This document shows positions 7,651 through 16,108 of a stretch of 64,000 nucleotides of DNA, in pieces. This DNA comes from Halomonas zincidurans B6 (lineage in GTDB: Bacteria > Pseudomonadota > Gammaproteobacteria > Pseudomonadales > Halomonadaceae). Below the pieces are notes generated by a model. The model did not search any database and had not been told where the DNA came from. It saw only the letters and a program-made list of their open reading frames with translations. Where the stretch lies: the NCBI RefSeq assembly GCF_000731955.1, contig NZ_JNCK01000001.1, forward strand, positions 3,162,001 through 3,226,000, read 5' to 3'. The translations under genes were made by a program, and so were the position numbers. The number at the start of each line of letters is the position of its first letter. The stretch's first letter is position 1.

Positions 7651-7941
7651 ATGCCCAAGGGTTATTGGATCGCCAAGGTCAGCGTGACCGACCCACAACG
7701 CTATGCCGCCTACCAGGTGCTCGCGCCCGAGGCGCTGAATCGATACGGTGCACGCTTTCTAGCGCGAGGTGGGGAGCGGATCGTCCTCGAGGGAGGCGAA
7801 ACGCCAGAGCGCTGCGTCATCCTCGAATTCCCCAGCTACCAGCAGGCGCTCGCCTGTTATCACTCCGAGGCCTACCAGCGCGCCAAGGCCGCGCGCCAGG
7901 ACGCTGCCGACGTGGAGATCGTTATCACCGAGGGGTTATAA
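7651..7941 (+). CDS. DUF1330 domain-containing protein
   Basis: A 96-residue small protein of the DUF1330/dimeric ferredoxin-like fold: MPKGYWIAKVSVTDPQRYAAYQ at the start (read as two blocks), ARGGERIVLEGGETPERCVILEFPS in the middle and AYQRAKAARQDAAD near the end. Members are dimeric alpha+beta barrels, and a few such small proteins act as isomerases or monooxygenases, but no activity can be assigned. An excellent CGGAGGACAC ribosome site precedes the ATG. It diverges from RibBX with operator C between them, so it belongs to the same regulon. It is the last intact gene before the mobile-element block. Confidence 0.82.
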   Translation: MPKGYWIAKVSVTDPQRYAAYQVLAPEALNRYGARFLARGGERIVLEGGETPERCVILEFPSYQQALACYHSEAYQRAKAARQDAADVEIVITEGL

Positions 7942-8145
7942 GACCCCCTGACACGTCAGTTCCATCTCATCCTGCTAGACACCTGTGCCGGTGTCCGATA
8001 ACCGAGTGTCAGCAACGGCGCTATAAGTCCGTTTACGAAATAGCTGCAATCACCATGCGCTAAGAAAATCATCTTGACCCAAGCATGCAAAAAAGCTGAC
8101 TTCGCTCATTAGCTCTATCTATTGCACTACATTGGCAGCAGCTAC
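7942..8145. other. Non-coding stretch before IS remnants
   Basis: No convincing gene is visible here. A short dyad GACACC-TGTGCC-GGTGTC lies at 7978-7995. Together with the IS3 remnant that follows, the region up to 8394 probably represents an old insertion site. Confidence 0.5.
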
Positions 8146-8214
8146 TGAATCGCCCCGGAAATTCTAGACACCCGCCAAGCTCTAGAAATAGCGCCGTTCG
8201 TAATCGACCGGTGA
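8146..8214 (-). mobile_element. IS3-family right-end remnant
   Basis: Read on the minus strand, 8214-8182 encodes LSPVDYERRYF and a stop, the typical last residues of an IS3-family OrfB transposase. Immediately beyond it, 8146-8170 matches the form of a 25-bp IS3-type terminal repeat (ends TGTCTAGAA on the minus strand). The rest of the element is gone. Confidence 0.55.
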
Positions 8215-8486
8215 CAGGTCATCACTCGTGCCGTGACGGCGCTACGCTCATGCCTCCCGCGGCCTTATGTCAAAAATCGGTCCATTCCTCTGCGGTCTCG
8301 GGGCGCGGGCTTGCTGCCGCTTTACACGAAGCGGTAGGGAAAGAGAGGCGGCTCGCCATAGCGCAGCATTCGTGTGTGGCGATCAAGATTGGGTGTAACT
8401 ATTCAGGTGGTTTCGGATAAGGAGTCGCCAATCCTCTGTTTTTTCTGGCACAGTGTGCCCAAACAACCGGCACGCCATGCGATGAC

Positions 8487-8776
8487 ATGACCATCAGCGA
8501 CATCAACGTCGACGAGGCCCTGGAACGGGTCCGGCAGCAGCTCAAGGAAGACCGCACGGTCTCCCCGTCGCTGCGTGCCGCCATCGACGTGCTGATGCTG
8601 CTGGTCAAGCTCATGGCCGACCGGCTGGCCACCGGCAGCCGCAACAGCAGCAAGCCACCGTCCCAGGATCCCAACCGCCAGCGCCGCTCGCGTGCCAAAG
8701 GCGAACGCCGTCCCGGCGGGCAGCCAGGGCATGCGGGCAAGACGTTGGCGCCGGTGACGGATCCCGACGAGGTGGT
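8487..8776 (+). pseudogene. IS66-family transposase, N-terminal fragment
   Basis: This fragment encodes the N-terminal helical and basic linker part of an IS66 transposase (RATGSRNSSKPPSQDP-like linker: LATGSRNSSKPPSQDP, then GGQPGHAGKTL). Reading continues to DPDEVV, where the IS21 element begins. Removing the IS21 element and one copy of GTGGT joins this frame directly to VKLRVDRRRLP at 11396, showing the insertion split one gene. Confidence 0.85.
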
Positions 8777-8987
8777 TGCATATTCCGGCCCATCGTGACC
8801 GACCATTCCGTTTGAACGTGACCGCCTGTTCCGGGTGATCGTGACCGCTCATTCCGTTTTATCGTGACCGATTTCGGGTAGTTTTCCGTAATCACCGGTC
8901 ACGTTCCTCCGGAATCACTGCCAAAGCGCTGGAATTCTTCAACTTAATCCGACATACCCGTTCTTTTTTCAACACGAGGAAGAGCGG

Positions 8988-10532
8988 ATGCCGGCAACGA
9001 GGATTTCCGTGCGACAGATTATCGAGGTCTTGCGCCTCAAGTACGAAGCGGGCCTGAGCCATGAGCGCATCGCCCGCGCCTGCGGTCTCTCCAAAGGTGT
9101 TGTGGGCAAGTATGTCAGCCTGGCCCAAGCTCAGGGCATCACCTGGCCGTTGCCGGAAGGCACGGACGAAGCGCGGCTGGAAGCCCAGCTGTTCCCGGCC
9201 AAGACGCCGCCTGCACGCTTTGCCGAGCCCGACTACTTCCAGGTTCACCAGGAACTCAAGACCAAGGGCGTCACCCTGCAACTGCTGTGGGCCGAGTATG
9301 TGGAACGCCACGGCGACAAGGCTCGCCGGTACAGTCAGTTCTGTCATCATTACCGGCTCTGGCGTGGCCGGCAGCGGCGCAGCATGCGCCAGGTTCACCG
9401 GGCCGGTGAGAAGATCTTTATCGACTACTGCGGCCCCACGGTTCCGGTGGTGGATCGCAGCACCGGCGAGATGCGTAAGGCCCAGGTCTTTGTGGCGGTG
9501 CTGGGCGCGTCCAGTTATACCTTCGCCGAGGCCACCTGGAGCCAGTCCCTGCCGGACTGGATCGCCTCCCATCAGCGGATGCTGACGTTCTACGGCGGGG
9601 TAGCTGAACTGTTGGTTCCCGATAACCTCAAGGCAGCGGTCACCAAGGCGGACCGCTACAGCCCGAAGATCAATGAGACCTACGCCGAACTGGCCGCCCA
9701 CTACCAGACCGCTGTATTACCGGCACGCCCCTACAAACCCAAGGACAAGGCGAAGGCGGAAGCCGCCGTACTGCTGGTCGAGCGCTGGATCCTGGCCCGG
9801 TTACGACATCAGACGTTCTTCTCCCTGGCCGAGCTAAACGCAGCCATCGCCGGGTTGTTACCGGCGCTGAACCAGCGTCCGTTCCAGGGGCGGAGCGAGA
9901 GCCGCCAGAGCCTGTTCGAGACACTGGACCGACCCGCACTCAGGTCGCTACCCGCGACGCCCTACGTCTACGCCGAGTGGCGCAAGGCACGACCGGGCAT
10001 CGACTACCACATCGAGATCGACAAACGCCTGTACAGCGTGCCTCACGCTCTGGTGGGCGTAAAACTGGACGTACGCGCCACCGATACCGCCGTGGAAGTC
10101 ATGCACAAGGGACAGCGGGTTGCCCTGCATCCTCGGCATGGCAAGAGCCGCTTCGTCACCCTGACCGAGCACATGCCCAAGGCGCACCAAGCCCACCAGA
10201 ACTGGTCTCCCGGGCGGTTCCTGAACTGGGCCACTGACATCGGCCCCGCCACGCTCGACGTGGTGCAGCGCCAGCTCAAGGATCGCCCGCATCCAGAGCA
10301 TGGCTACCGGGCCTGCCTGGGGCTGTTGAACCTGAGCCGACGTTACAGCCGTGACCGGCTTGAGCAGGCCTGTGCACGGGCGCTGTCCATCAACTCGGCC
10401 AGCTACCAGAGCATCACCTCGATCCTGAAGCAGGGGCTGGACCAGCTCCCGCTGCCCTTGACTGAAGAGGAACCGGAACTGACCGACCTGCCCGTCCACA
10501 CCAACGTTCGCGGCCCCCGCTACTACCACTGA
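8988..10532 (+). CDS. istA: IS21 family transposase IstA
   Basis: A 514-residue DDE transposase. The N-terminus has an HTH (LSHERIARACGLSKGVVGKYV), followed by the integrase core starting at KIFIDYCGPTVPVVD, with the catalytic aspartate there and a second in ELLVPDNLKAAV, and the glutamate in YKPKDKAKAEAAV. The C-terminal part, with RLYSVPHALVGVKLDVRAT, is typical of IstA. It is followed after 14 bp by istB. No frameshift or internal stop is seen. Confidence 0.95.
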   Translation: MPATRISVRQIIEVLRLKYEAGLSHERIARACGLSKGVVGKYVSLAQAQGITWPLPEGTDEARLEAQLFPAKTPPARFAEPDYFQVHQELKTKGVTLQLLWAEYVERHGDKARRYSQFCHHYRLWRGRQRRSMRQVHRAGEKIFIDYCGPTVPVVDRSTGEMRKAQVFVAVLGASSYTFAEATWSQSLPDWIASHQRMLTFYGGVAELLVPDNLKAAVTKADRYSPKINETYAELAAHYQTAVLPARPYKPKDKAKAEAAVLLVERWILARLRHQTFFSLAELNAAIAGLLPALNQRPFQGRSESRQSLFETLDRPALRSLPATPYVYAEWRKARPGIDYHIEIDKRLYSVPHALVGVKLDVRATDTAVEVMHKGQRVALHPRHGKSRFVTLTEHMPKAHQAHQNWSPGRFLNWATDIGPATLDVVQRQLKDRPHPEHGYRACLGLLNLSRRYSRDRLEQACARALSINSASYQSITSILKQGLDQLPLPLTEEEPELTDLPVHTNVRGPRYYH

Positions 10533-10546
10533 TCCCGGAGAAACTG

Positions 10547-11302
10547 ATGCTGACTCAAAATACCCTCGAGGCCCTGCGCCAACTCAAGCTGACCGGCATG
10601 TGCGATGCCCTGGAACAGCAGCGGGCACAGCCCGACACCCACGACCTGGCGTTCGAGGAACGCCTGGCCCTGTTGGTGGACCGCGAAGTGCTGCACCGCG
10701 AAAGCCGGCGACTGGAGCGGCTGCTCAGGGCCGCCCGACTGCGCATGCCGGCCTGCATCGAAGACATCGACTACCGCCATCCACGGGGGCTGGAGCGCTC
10801 CCGCATGGCAGGGCTGGCCAGCTGTGACTGGACCCGACAGTCCCTGAACCTGTGCATCACCGGCCCCACCGGTTCCGGCAAGACCTGGCTGGCGTGTGCC
10901 CTGGGTAATCAGGCTTGCCGGCAGGGCCTCTCGGTACGCTACCTGCGGGTCCCGCGCCTGTTCGAACAGCTGCGCATCGCTCACGGCGATGGCAGCTACG
11001 CCCGGCTGATGAACCAGCTGATGAAGACCGATCTGCTGATCCTGGATGACTGGGGCATGCAGAAGGTCACGGCACCGCAACGGCAGGACCTGATGGAGGT
11101 GATCGAGGACCGACATGGCCGGGGCTCAACACTCATTGCCAGCCAGCTACCCACCGAACACTGGCATGACTACATCGGCTCCGCGACACTGGCCGACGCT
11201 ATCCTGGACCGACTCCTGCACGGCGCTCATCGACTCAATCTGAAAGGGGAATCACTGAGAAAAGCCCAAGCACAAAAAGCGGAATCGGTTGACCCAACGT
11301 GA
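10547..11302 (+). CDS. istB: IS21 family helper ATPase IstB
   Basis: A 251-residue AAA+ ATPase that helps IstA choose target DNA. It has the N-terminal IstB domain, Walker A GPTGSGKTWLA (about 106-114), Walker B LLILDDWGM and a sensor-type STLIASQLPTEHWHD. Length is normal for the family. It ends 93 bp before the right end of the element. Confidence 0.95.
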   Translation: MLTQNTLEALRQLKLTGMCDALEQQRAQPDTHDLAFEERLALLVDREVLHRESRRLERLLRAARLRMPACIEDIDYRHPRGLERSRMAGLASCDWTRQSLNLCITGPTGSGKTWLACALGNQACRQGLSVRYLRVPRLFEQLRIAHGDGSYARLMNQLMKTDLLILDDWGMQKVTAPQRQDLMEVIEDRHGRGSTLIASQLPTEHWHDYIGSATLADAILDRLLHGAHRLNLKGESLRKAQAQKAESVDPT

Positions 11303-11395
11303 CCGCTCAGAGTACAAAACCGACTCCAGCGTGATGGCCGCGTGCAAACCGGTCACGATCACCGGAATGACCGGTCACGTTCGCCGGAATATGCA

Positions 11396-12339
11396 GTGGT
11401 CAAGCTCCGCGTCGATCGCCGGCGTTTGCCCACAGGGCGCACCTATCGCAGCGTTGGCGTCGAGACCCGCCAGGTGCAGGACATCGTGATCCAGGCCGTG
11501 GTCACCGAGTACCAGGCCGAGATAGTGGAAGATGACCAGGGGCAGCGCCATGTGGCGCCGTTTCCCGAAGGGGTGACGCGGCCCATCCAGTATGGCCCGC
11601 GCCTCAAGGCACACGCGGTCTATCTCTCGCAGTACCAGCTGCTGCCCTATGCGCGCATTCGGGAGTTGCTGGCCTCGCAGTGTGGCCTGGCGTTGAGCAC
11701 CGGCACGCTGTTCGCCTTCAACCAGGAGGCCTACCAGCGGGCCGAGACGTTCGCCGAGTGGGCGGTCCCGGCGCTACGCCAAGCGCCCACCGTGCATGCC
11801 GATGAAACCGGGATGCAGGTCGGCGGCCAGCGTTACTGGCTGCACAGTGCCTCCAATGACGGCCTGACCTGGTTGGCCCCGCACCCCAAGCGCGGCCAGG
11901 AGGCGATGGACGCCATCGGCGTATTGCCCCTGGTGCGTGGCGTGCTGGTACATGATCACTGGAAGCCCTACTACCGCTACCCGGATTGCCGGCACGCCCT
12001 GTGCAACGCCCACCACCTGCGGGAATTGACGGCGGCCTGGGAAAACGACCACCAGCACTGGGCCAAGTCGCTCCATGACCTGCTGTTGGCCATGAACCGA
12101 GCCCCGCTGCCCCCTTCACCAACAACCAGGGGGAGCGCGACCTGCGAATGACCAAGGTGCAGCAGAAGATCTCGGGCTGTTTTCGCGCCTGGGAGGGCGC
12201 CGAGATCTTCTGCCGGATGCGCCGCTTCCTCTCGACCGCGGTCAAGCAAGGCATGGCGGCGCATACGGCGCTGGAGCAACTGTTTGCCGGCGAGGTGCCC
12301 ACCTTCATGCGACAGGATGACCAGGATCAGGCGGCATGA
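11396..12339 (+). pseudogene. IS66-family transposase, C-terminal part with deletion and frameshift
   Basis: This part encodes the DDE domain of the split transposase: HADETGMQVGGQRYWLHS, LVHDHWKPYYRY and LCNAHHLREL. At about 12105 the reading frame shifts and some 80-100 residues usual for the family are missing: ...LLAMNRA joins abruptly to PFTNNQGERDLRM in another frame, which then runs to the stop at 12339. The loss is independent of the IS21 insertion. Confidence 0.82.
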
Positions 12340-12352
12340 GCTGAATAGTTAC

Positions 12353-12669
12353 GATACTTTAACAACCTGATTGGTCAAATAATGATCATTTCAGGTGGTT
12401 TTATCGTAATATAGGATGACACTTTATTCTCATCCCACAGCAACCCTGGTTGTAGCCTGCCGGGATCGCTTGCTTGCTGTTTGGTCCAGAGATTCATTCT
12501 GGCGTGCCGTCCGCTGCTTCATGGATGGCTTCCCGCGCCCGTCCGGCCACTTGGTAATAAAGAGGCTTGTTGACAGATAGGTAATGAAAACTATTTTGAG
12601 GAGTATGGAAGCGGTCATGAATCCAACAGTTAAAGTTAATTTAACTTGGATTAAATAGGGAGATACCAC
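12353..12669. promoter_or_regulatory. Upstream region of envelope/stress module, with candidate promoter
   Basis: This 317-bp gap has a candidate sigma70 promoter: TTGACA at 12570-12575, a 16-bp spacer and TATTTT at 12592-12597. Closer to the gene, AAGTTAA-T-TTAACTT at 12633-12647 is a perfect dyad that could bind a repressor or be an UP-like AT tract. No ORF in the gap is supported. Confidence 0.5.
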
Positions 12670-13266
12670 ATGACAGAGCCAGAAGAGCATAAGAGCCAAT
12701 ACACTCGTTCACCGGGAGTTACTCAAGATTCACCGGACGTTACTTCTTCGACTAGAGGCAGTGAATCGAGTACCGGCGAAAATCTTGGCAGAGACTCATC
12801 CCATCAGCATGAAGCCAAGGAAAAGGGTCGCGAAACCGCCGATAAGGTCAGAAACGCCGCGCGAACGAAAGCCGAAGGCATGTTCGACGAGCAGAAGTGG
12901 GTGTTCGCGGACCATACCGAAAGGATGTCGACGGTATTCCGCAAGATGGCGAAAGAGTTCGATGAACAGGACCAGCACTATTTTTCCGTTTACGCTCATA
13001 ATATTGCCCGCTGCACGGACGCCCTGTCTCAGCGGTTAAGGGAGCAAGACTTAGGCAGTCTCGTCAACCAGGTCCAGCGTTATAGCCAACGCCAACCGGC
13101 GATCTTTCTGGGCGGCGCGATTGCCGTCGGATTCTTTTTGGCACGTTTTTTGAACAGTTCTCAGCGTACCACGGACCATGCTCCCCAAGCCGGTAATCCA
13201 GTGGCCTCATCGGGCATGGCGGAACCCGGCAATACCAGCGGCACTCCGAATGCCAGTGCTTACTGA
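12670..13266 (+). CDS. Membrane-anchored stress-type protein, unknown function
   Basis: A 198-residue protein with a polar, Ser/Thr/Gln-rich N-terminal third, a charged helical middle (KEKGRETADKVRNAARTKAEGM and ERMSTVFRKMAKEFDEQ, probably amphipathic) and one hydrophobic segment near residues 140-157 (AIFLGGAIAVGFFLARFL). The layout recalls the YqjD/ElaB or DUF883-like inner-membrane proteins, though I do not see a diagnostic motif. A GGGAGA ribosome site precedes the ATG. It is the first gene of a three-gene module with a holin-X/YqjE-like and a DUF3618-like protein, a combination seen in stationary-phase and osmotic stress loci. Confidence 0.7.
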   Translation: MTEPEEHKSQYTRSPGVTQDSPDVTSSTRGSESSTGENLGRDSSHQHEAKEKGRETADKVRNAARTKAEGMFDEQKWVFADHTERMSTVFRKMAKEFDEQDQHYFSVYAHNIARCTDALSQRLREQDLGSLVNQVQRYSQRQPAIFLGGAIAVGFFLARFLNSSQRTTDHAPQAGNPVASSGMAEPGNTSGTPNASAY

Positions 13267-13340
13267 GGTTTGCTGGCGAACTCGCCAATTTACTAACACC
13301 ACACGTTTATTACCGCTTTTATCGCAACGAGCATGAACTG

Positions 13341-13425
13341 CAAGAGGCTGTCTGTAGCAAGAGGCTATCTGTAGCAAGAGGCTATCTGTAGCAAGAGGCT
13401 ATCTGTAGCAAGAGGCTATCTGTAA
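13341..13425. repeat. 17-bp tandem repeat, five copies
   Basis: The unit CAAGAGGCTATCTGTAG recurs with starts at 13341, 13358, 13375, 13392 and 13409. The copies are nearly identical; the first has CTG for CTA. It lies between the first and second genes of the envelope module, about 90 bp upstream of the next start. Confidence 0.92.
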
Positions 13426-13517
13426 GTAATTATTTTTGCTGATTTTCATGAGCGGGCCTTGCGGCCCATGAGCTAGAACGCTTGAACGGTTCATTGATAG
13501 CCAGGGAGGCTAGAGGT

Positions 13518-13946
13518 ATGGATACGGAGAACAGGAATACGCGGGAAGGCAATTCGTTAGGTTCGCTTATTTCGACCGTGACCCAGGAAGTCACCGCCCT
13601 TATCCGCAATGAAGTCGAGCTTGCCAAAGCCGAGATACGCCAGAAAACCTCGCAACTCGGGACCGGCATCGGTTCGGTCGCGGCAGGGGGCGGTGTCCTG
13701 CTGTGCGGCTTTCTCGTCTTGCTCGCCTCGGCGGTGTTCGGCCTGAACATCGTGGTGCAGGCCATGTGGCTTTCCACACTGATCGTCGGTGCGATCGTGG
13801 TTATCGTCGGGTTCATCATGCTTCAGGGCGGCAAGAAGAAGCTGAAAGCCACTAATCTGACCCCCGACAGGACCATGGCCAGTCTTCAGAAGGACCAGGG
13901 GATGGCGAAACGGCACCAGAGCCAGGCTAAGGAGCAGCTGAAATGA
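13518..13946 (+). CDS. Phage holin/YqjE-like inner membrane protein
   Basis: A 142-residue protein with an N-terminal amphipathic segment (LISTVTQEVTALIRNEVELAKAEIRQK, read as helix) and two transmembrane helices (about 60-80 and 85-107), the arrangement of the Phage_holin_3_6/actinobacterial holin-X or YqjE family. The ATG at 13518 follows GGGAGGC; an in-frame ATG at 13482 lacks a ribosome site. Its stop overlaps the next start as ATGA. Function of these proteins is not established; they usually accompany YqjD- and DUF3618-type genes. Confidence 0.78.
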   Translation: MDTENRNTREGNSLGSLISTVTQEVTALIRNEVELAKAEIRQKTSQLGTGIGSVAAGGGVLLCGFLVLLASAVFGLNIVVQAMWLSTLIVGAIVVIVGFIMLQGGKKKLKATNLTPDRTMASLQKDQGMAKRHQSQAKEQLK

Positions 13947-14878
13947 GCGAACGGCGCAATCAGCGTAACCCTGAAGAGATCGAAGCGGATATCGCACAAC
14001 ACCGTGAGCGGTTGGATGAGTCTCTGGAAGAACTCGAGGAAAGATATTCTCCCCAGCAGTTGATCAACAGGACGTTCGATTACGTGCGTCATGGAGGGGC
14101 CAACGAGTTTGCAGCCAACCTGGGCGAGACCATCAAGCAGAACCCGGCCCCATTTATGGTCACCAGTGTGGGGCTGGGTTGGCTGATATGGTCGTCGCAG
14201 CGCAGCGCGAACGGCCGGCCCCACTCCGGGAACGGGACTCGTGGCGTGGAAGGTTATTACCCATCGAAACCGGTAGCCACCACGAGCGGTAATGATTCGC
14301 AAGGCCATGGTCGTACGGCCGCGGCCAAGGAAAAGGCACAGCATATGTCCGATAAGGCACAGCATATGTCCGGTAGCATCAAGGACCGAGCTCGGGGAAT
14401 GTCGGATGGCATGCGCGAGCGCACCTCGCGGGCCAGGGCCGGTTCACGAAATGCCATGCACGGCGCCTCGAGCAGAGCGCAGAGTGTGGGTCAGCAAACG
14501 ACCCATTTCATCAAGGAGCATCCGGTGATGGCCGGCGCGCTGGGCATCGCCCTCGGTGCGGCCATCGGCAGCCTGCTGCCCTCGACGCGCACCGAGGATG
14601 AACGCCTGGGAGCGATGCGCGACAAGACGGTCGATCGGGCTACCGAAGAGGGTGAGCGCTATGCCGAGGAAGCCCGCGCCAAGGCGAATGAAAAGGCCGA
14701 GCAGGCAGGCAGCCAGAATAGCGCGGAATCGGGCCGCTCCGGATCGGGTGGGGCTTCTGAAACGGGCGGAAACAGCGCCTTCAGAGAAGCCACCACCCCC
14801 GGCTCCGCAGCGGAGGCGACCGAGCCTCGGCAATCCGGCGTGAACGGCGACGATTCTCGCTCAGGCGGCAGTCGTTGA
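13943..14878 (+). CDS. DUF3618 domain-containing membrane protein
   Basis: A 311-residue protein whose first 60 residues match DUF3618 (RNPEEIEADIAQHRERLDESLEELEERYSPQQL, in blocks), followed by a hydrophobic stretch near 70-85. The middle repeats AQHMSDKAQHMSGS and is rich in Ser, Gly and Arg. A second hydrophobic segment (ALGIALGAAIGSLL) lies near 195-208, and the tail is charged and glycine-rich. It is translationally coupled to the upstream YqjE-like gene and followed by a strong hairpin. Most likely an inner-membrane stress-associated protein. Confidence 0.75.
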   Translation: MSERRNQRNPEEIEADIAQHRERLDESLEELEERYSPQQLINRTFDYVRHGGANEFAANLGETIKQNPAPFMVTSVGLGWLIWSSQRSANGRPHSGNGTRGVEGYYPSKPVATTSGNDSQGHGRTAAAKEKAQHMSDKAQHMSGSIKDRARGMSDGMRERTSRARAGSRNAMHGASSRAQSVGQQTTHFIKEHPVMAGALGIALGAAIGSLLPSTRTEDERLGAMRDKTVDRATEEGERYAEEARAKANEKAEQAGSQNSAESGRSGSGGASETGGNSAFREATTPGSAAEATEPRQSGVNGDDSRSGGSR

Positions 14879-14907
14879 CGATGAGCCATTGACGATAGTG
14901 GCAGGTG

Positions 14908-14940
14908 GCAACAACCGGGAGCCAGGCTCCCGGTTGTTGC
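14908..14940. terminator. Strong hairpin after DUF3618 gene
   Basis: A perfect 16-base dyad, GCAACAACCGGGAGCC and its complement (14908-14923, 14925-14940), lies 30 bp after the stop and between convergent genes. No long T run follows in either direction, so it may end transcription only partly. Confidence 0.65.
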
Positions 14941-14974
14941 GTCTGACTGTGATTTCCTTGAATAACGAGCGCGT

Positions 14975-16108
14975 TTAACGCGTTCTGGGCATCAATACCC
15001 AAATCTTTCCGGGCTGTTTCATGCGACCGGCATTTTCGCCGGCTTCGTCGCCGTAACCCCAGAAGAAGTCGGCCCGTACCGAGCCCTTGATGGCGCTACC
15101 GGTGTCCTGAGCGACCATCAGCCGCCTTAGCGGCTCCTCGGAGAGCGGCTGCGTGGTGGCCAGGAATACCGGCGCCCCCAGCGGAATGCGCGAAGGGTCG
15201 ACGGCGAGGCTGCGCTGCGAGGTCAGCGGCACCCCCAGCGCGCCGACCGGGCCTTCGCTGGTGGCCTGGGGATCGATGCCTCGCGACTGGAAGAACACCA
15301 TGCGGGGATTGACGTCGAGCGCGCTTTCGGCCTGCTGAGGGTTACGCCGCGCCCAGTCGCGTATGCCGGCGAGCGTTGCCTCGCCGGGCGTGATCTCCCC
15401 GCGATCGATCAGCGCCCGGGCGAACGAGCGGAATGGCTGGTTATTGGTACCCGCGAAGCCCACCCGCATCATGCCGCCCTCGGCCAGCTCGACACGCCCC
15501 GAGCCCTGAATCTGCAGGTAGGCGGCTTCCACGGGATCATCGACCCAGACCAGTTCCTGGCCACGCAGGACCCCCGAGGCCAGCAATTCGGCGCGCGGTG
15601 GGCGAGTCTTGCCGGGGGTTTGCGCCCAAGCCGCCGGCAGGCGATAGAGCGGTATCTGATAGCGTCCATGACGCTGAAGCGATCCCTGCAGGCGCGGCTC
15701 GTAATAACCGGTGATCGTGCCGGTGGTCGAGCCGTCGTCGTTGATCATCAGATAAGGCGCGAAGCGCTGCTCGAAGAAACGGATGATGGCACGATTGTCG
15801 AGCGGATCGACGCGCCGGGCGTCGGCGCAGACGCCGCTCCAGGCGGGCTTGTCGGCGAGTCGGGTGCAACTGGCGCGAAAGGCGCTCCAGGCACTGATGG
15901 CATTGTCCTGCGGCCAGCCGGGCAGGGCCTGCCACGACATCGGCTGCATCCGTCCGTTGAGATCGCCTCCGGCCGAGGGCGGCGGGGCTGGCGAAGGGGG
16001 GCGACTGCTGCAGGCGGCCAGCAGCAGCAAGAGACACAATCCAGCAAGGCGTGAGCCGAATTTATGGGGTAGGCCGGACGATCGCCGGTCGATAGCCAGA
16101 TTGCGCAC
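14975..16108 (-). CDS. mltA: Membrane-bound lytic murein transglycosylase A
   Basis: A 377-residue outer-membrane lipoprotein that cleaves peptidoglycan glycan strands. The signal peptide ends in a lipobox LLAAC with Cys33. The MltA domain includes GTITGYYEPRLQGS and, C-terminally, the 3D domain with the catalytic aspartate in VAQDTGSAIKGSVRADFFWGYG. Length suits the family. The likely start is a GTG at 16108 after AAAGGT. It converges on the envelope module with the hairpin at 14908 between them. Confidence 0.93.
   Translation of the reverse strand: MRNLAIDRRSSGLPHKFGSRLAGLCLLLLLAACSSRPPSPAPPPSAGGDLNGRMQPMSWQALPGWPQDNAISAWSAFRASCTRLADKPAWSGVCADARRVDPLDNRAIIRFFEQRFAPYLMINDDGSTTGTITGYYEPRLQGSLQRHGRYQIPLYRLPAAWAQTPGKTRPPRAELLASGVLRGQELVWVDDPVEAAYLQIQGSGRVELAEGGMMRVGFAGTNNQPFRSFARALIDRGEITPGEATLAGIRDWARRNPQQAESALDVNPRMVFFQSRGIDPQATSEGPVGALGVPLTSQRSLAVDPSRIPLGAPVFLATTQPLSEEPLRRLMVAQDTGSAIKGSVRADFFWGYGDEAGENAGRMKQPGKIWVLMPRTR

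Larger units (their letters stand above)
8777..11395 (+). mobile_element. Complete IS21-family insertion sequence
   Basis: The 2,619-bp element starts TGCATATTCCGG at 8777 and ends CCGGAATATGCA at 11395, a perfect 12-bp inverted repeat. It is flanked by a 5-bp target duplication GTGGT (8772-8776 and 11396-11400). Near both ends the motif CGTGACCG-N-CATTCCG recurs several times (about 8792-8872 and 11349-11390), as expected for multiple transposase sites in IS21 termini. It carries istA and istB, both intact, so it may still be active. Confidence 0.93.
8395..12352 (+). mobile_element. IS66-family element, interrupted and internally deleted
   Basis: Terminal inverted repeats GTAACTATTCAG (8395-8406) and CTGAATAGTTAC (12341-12352) bound a single-transposase IS66-family element, as in the ISBst12-type group that lacks tnpA and tnpB. 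A full IS21-family element sits inside it at 8777-11395. The eight bases on either side (8387-8394 and 12353-12360) do not match, so no target duplication remains. The transposase is also internally deleted and frameshifted near 12105, so the element cannot move by itself. Confidence 0.8.

Noticed and set aside
13341..13425. Short CRISPR array
   Set aside because: The repeats are directly tandem at 17 bp with no spacers and no cas genes nearby.
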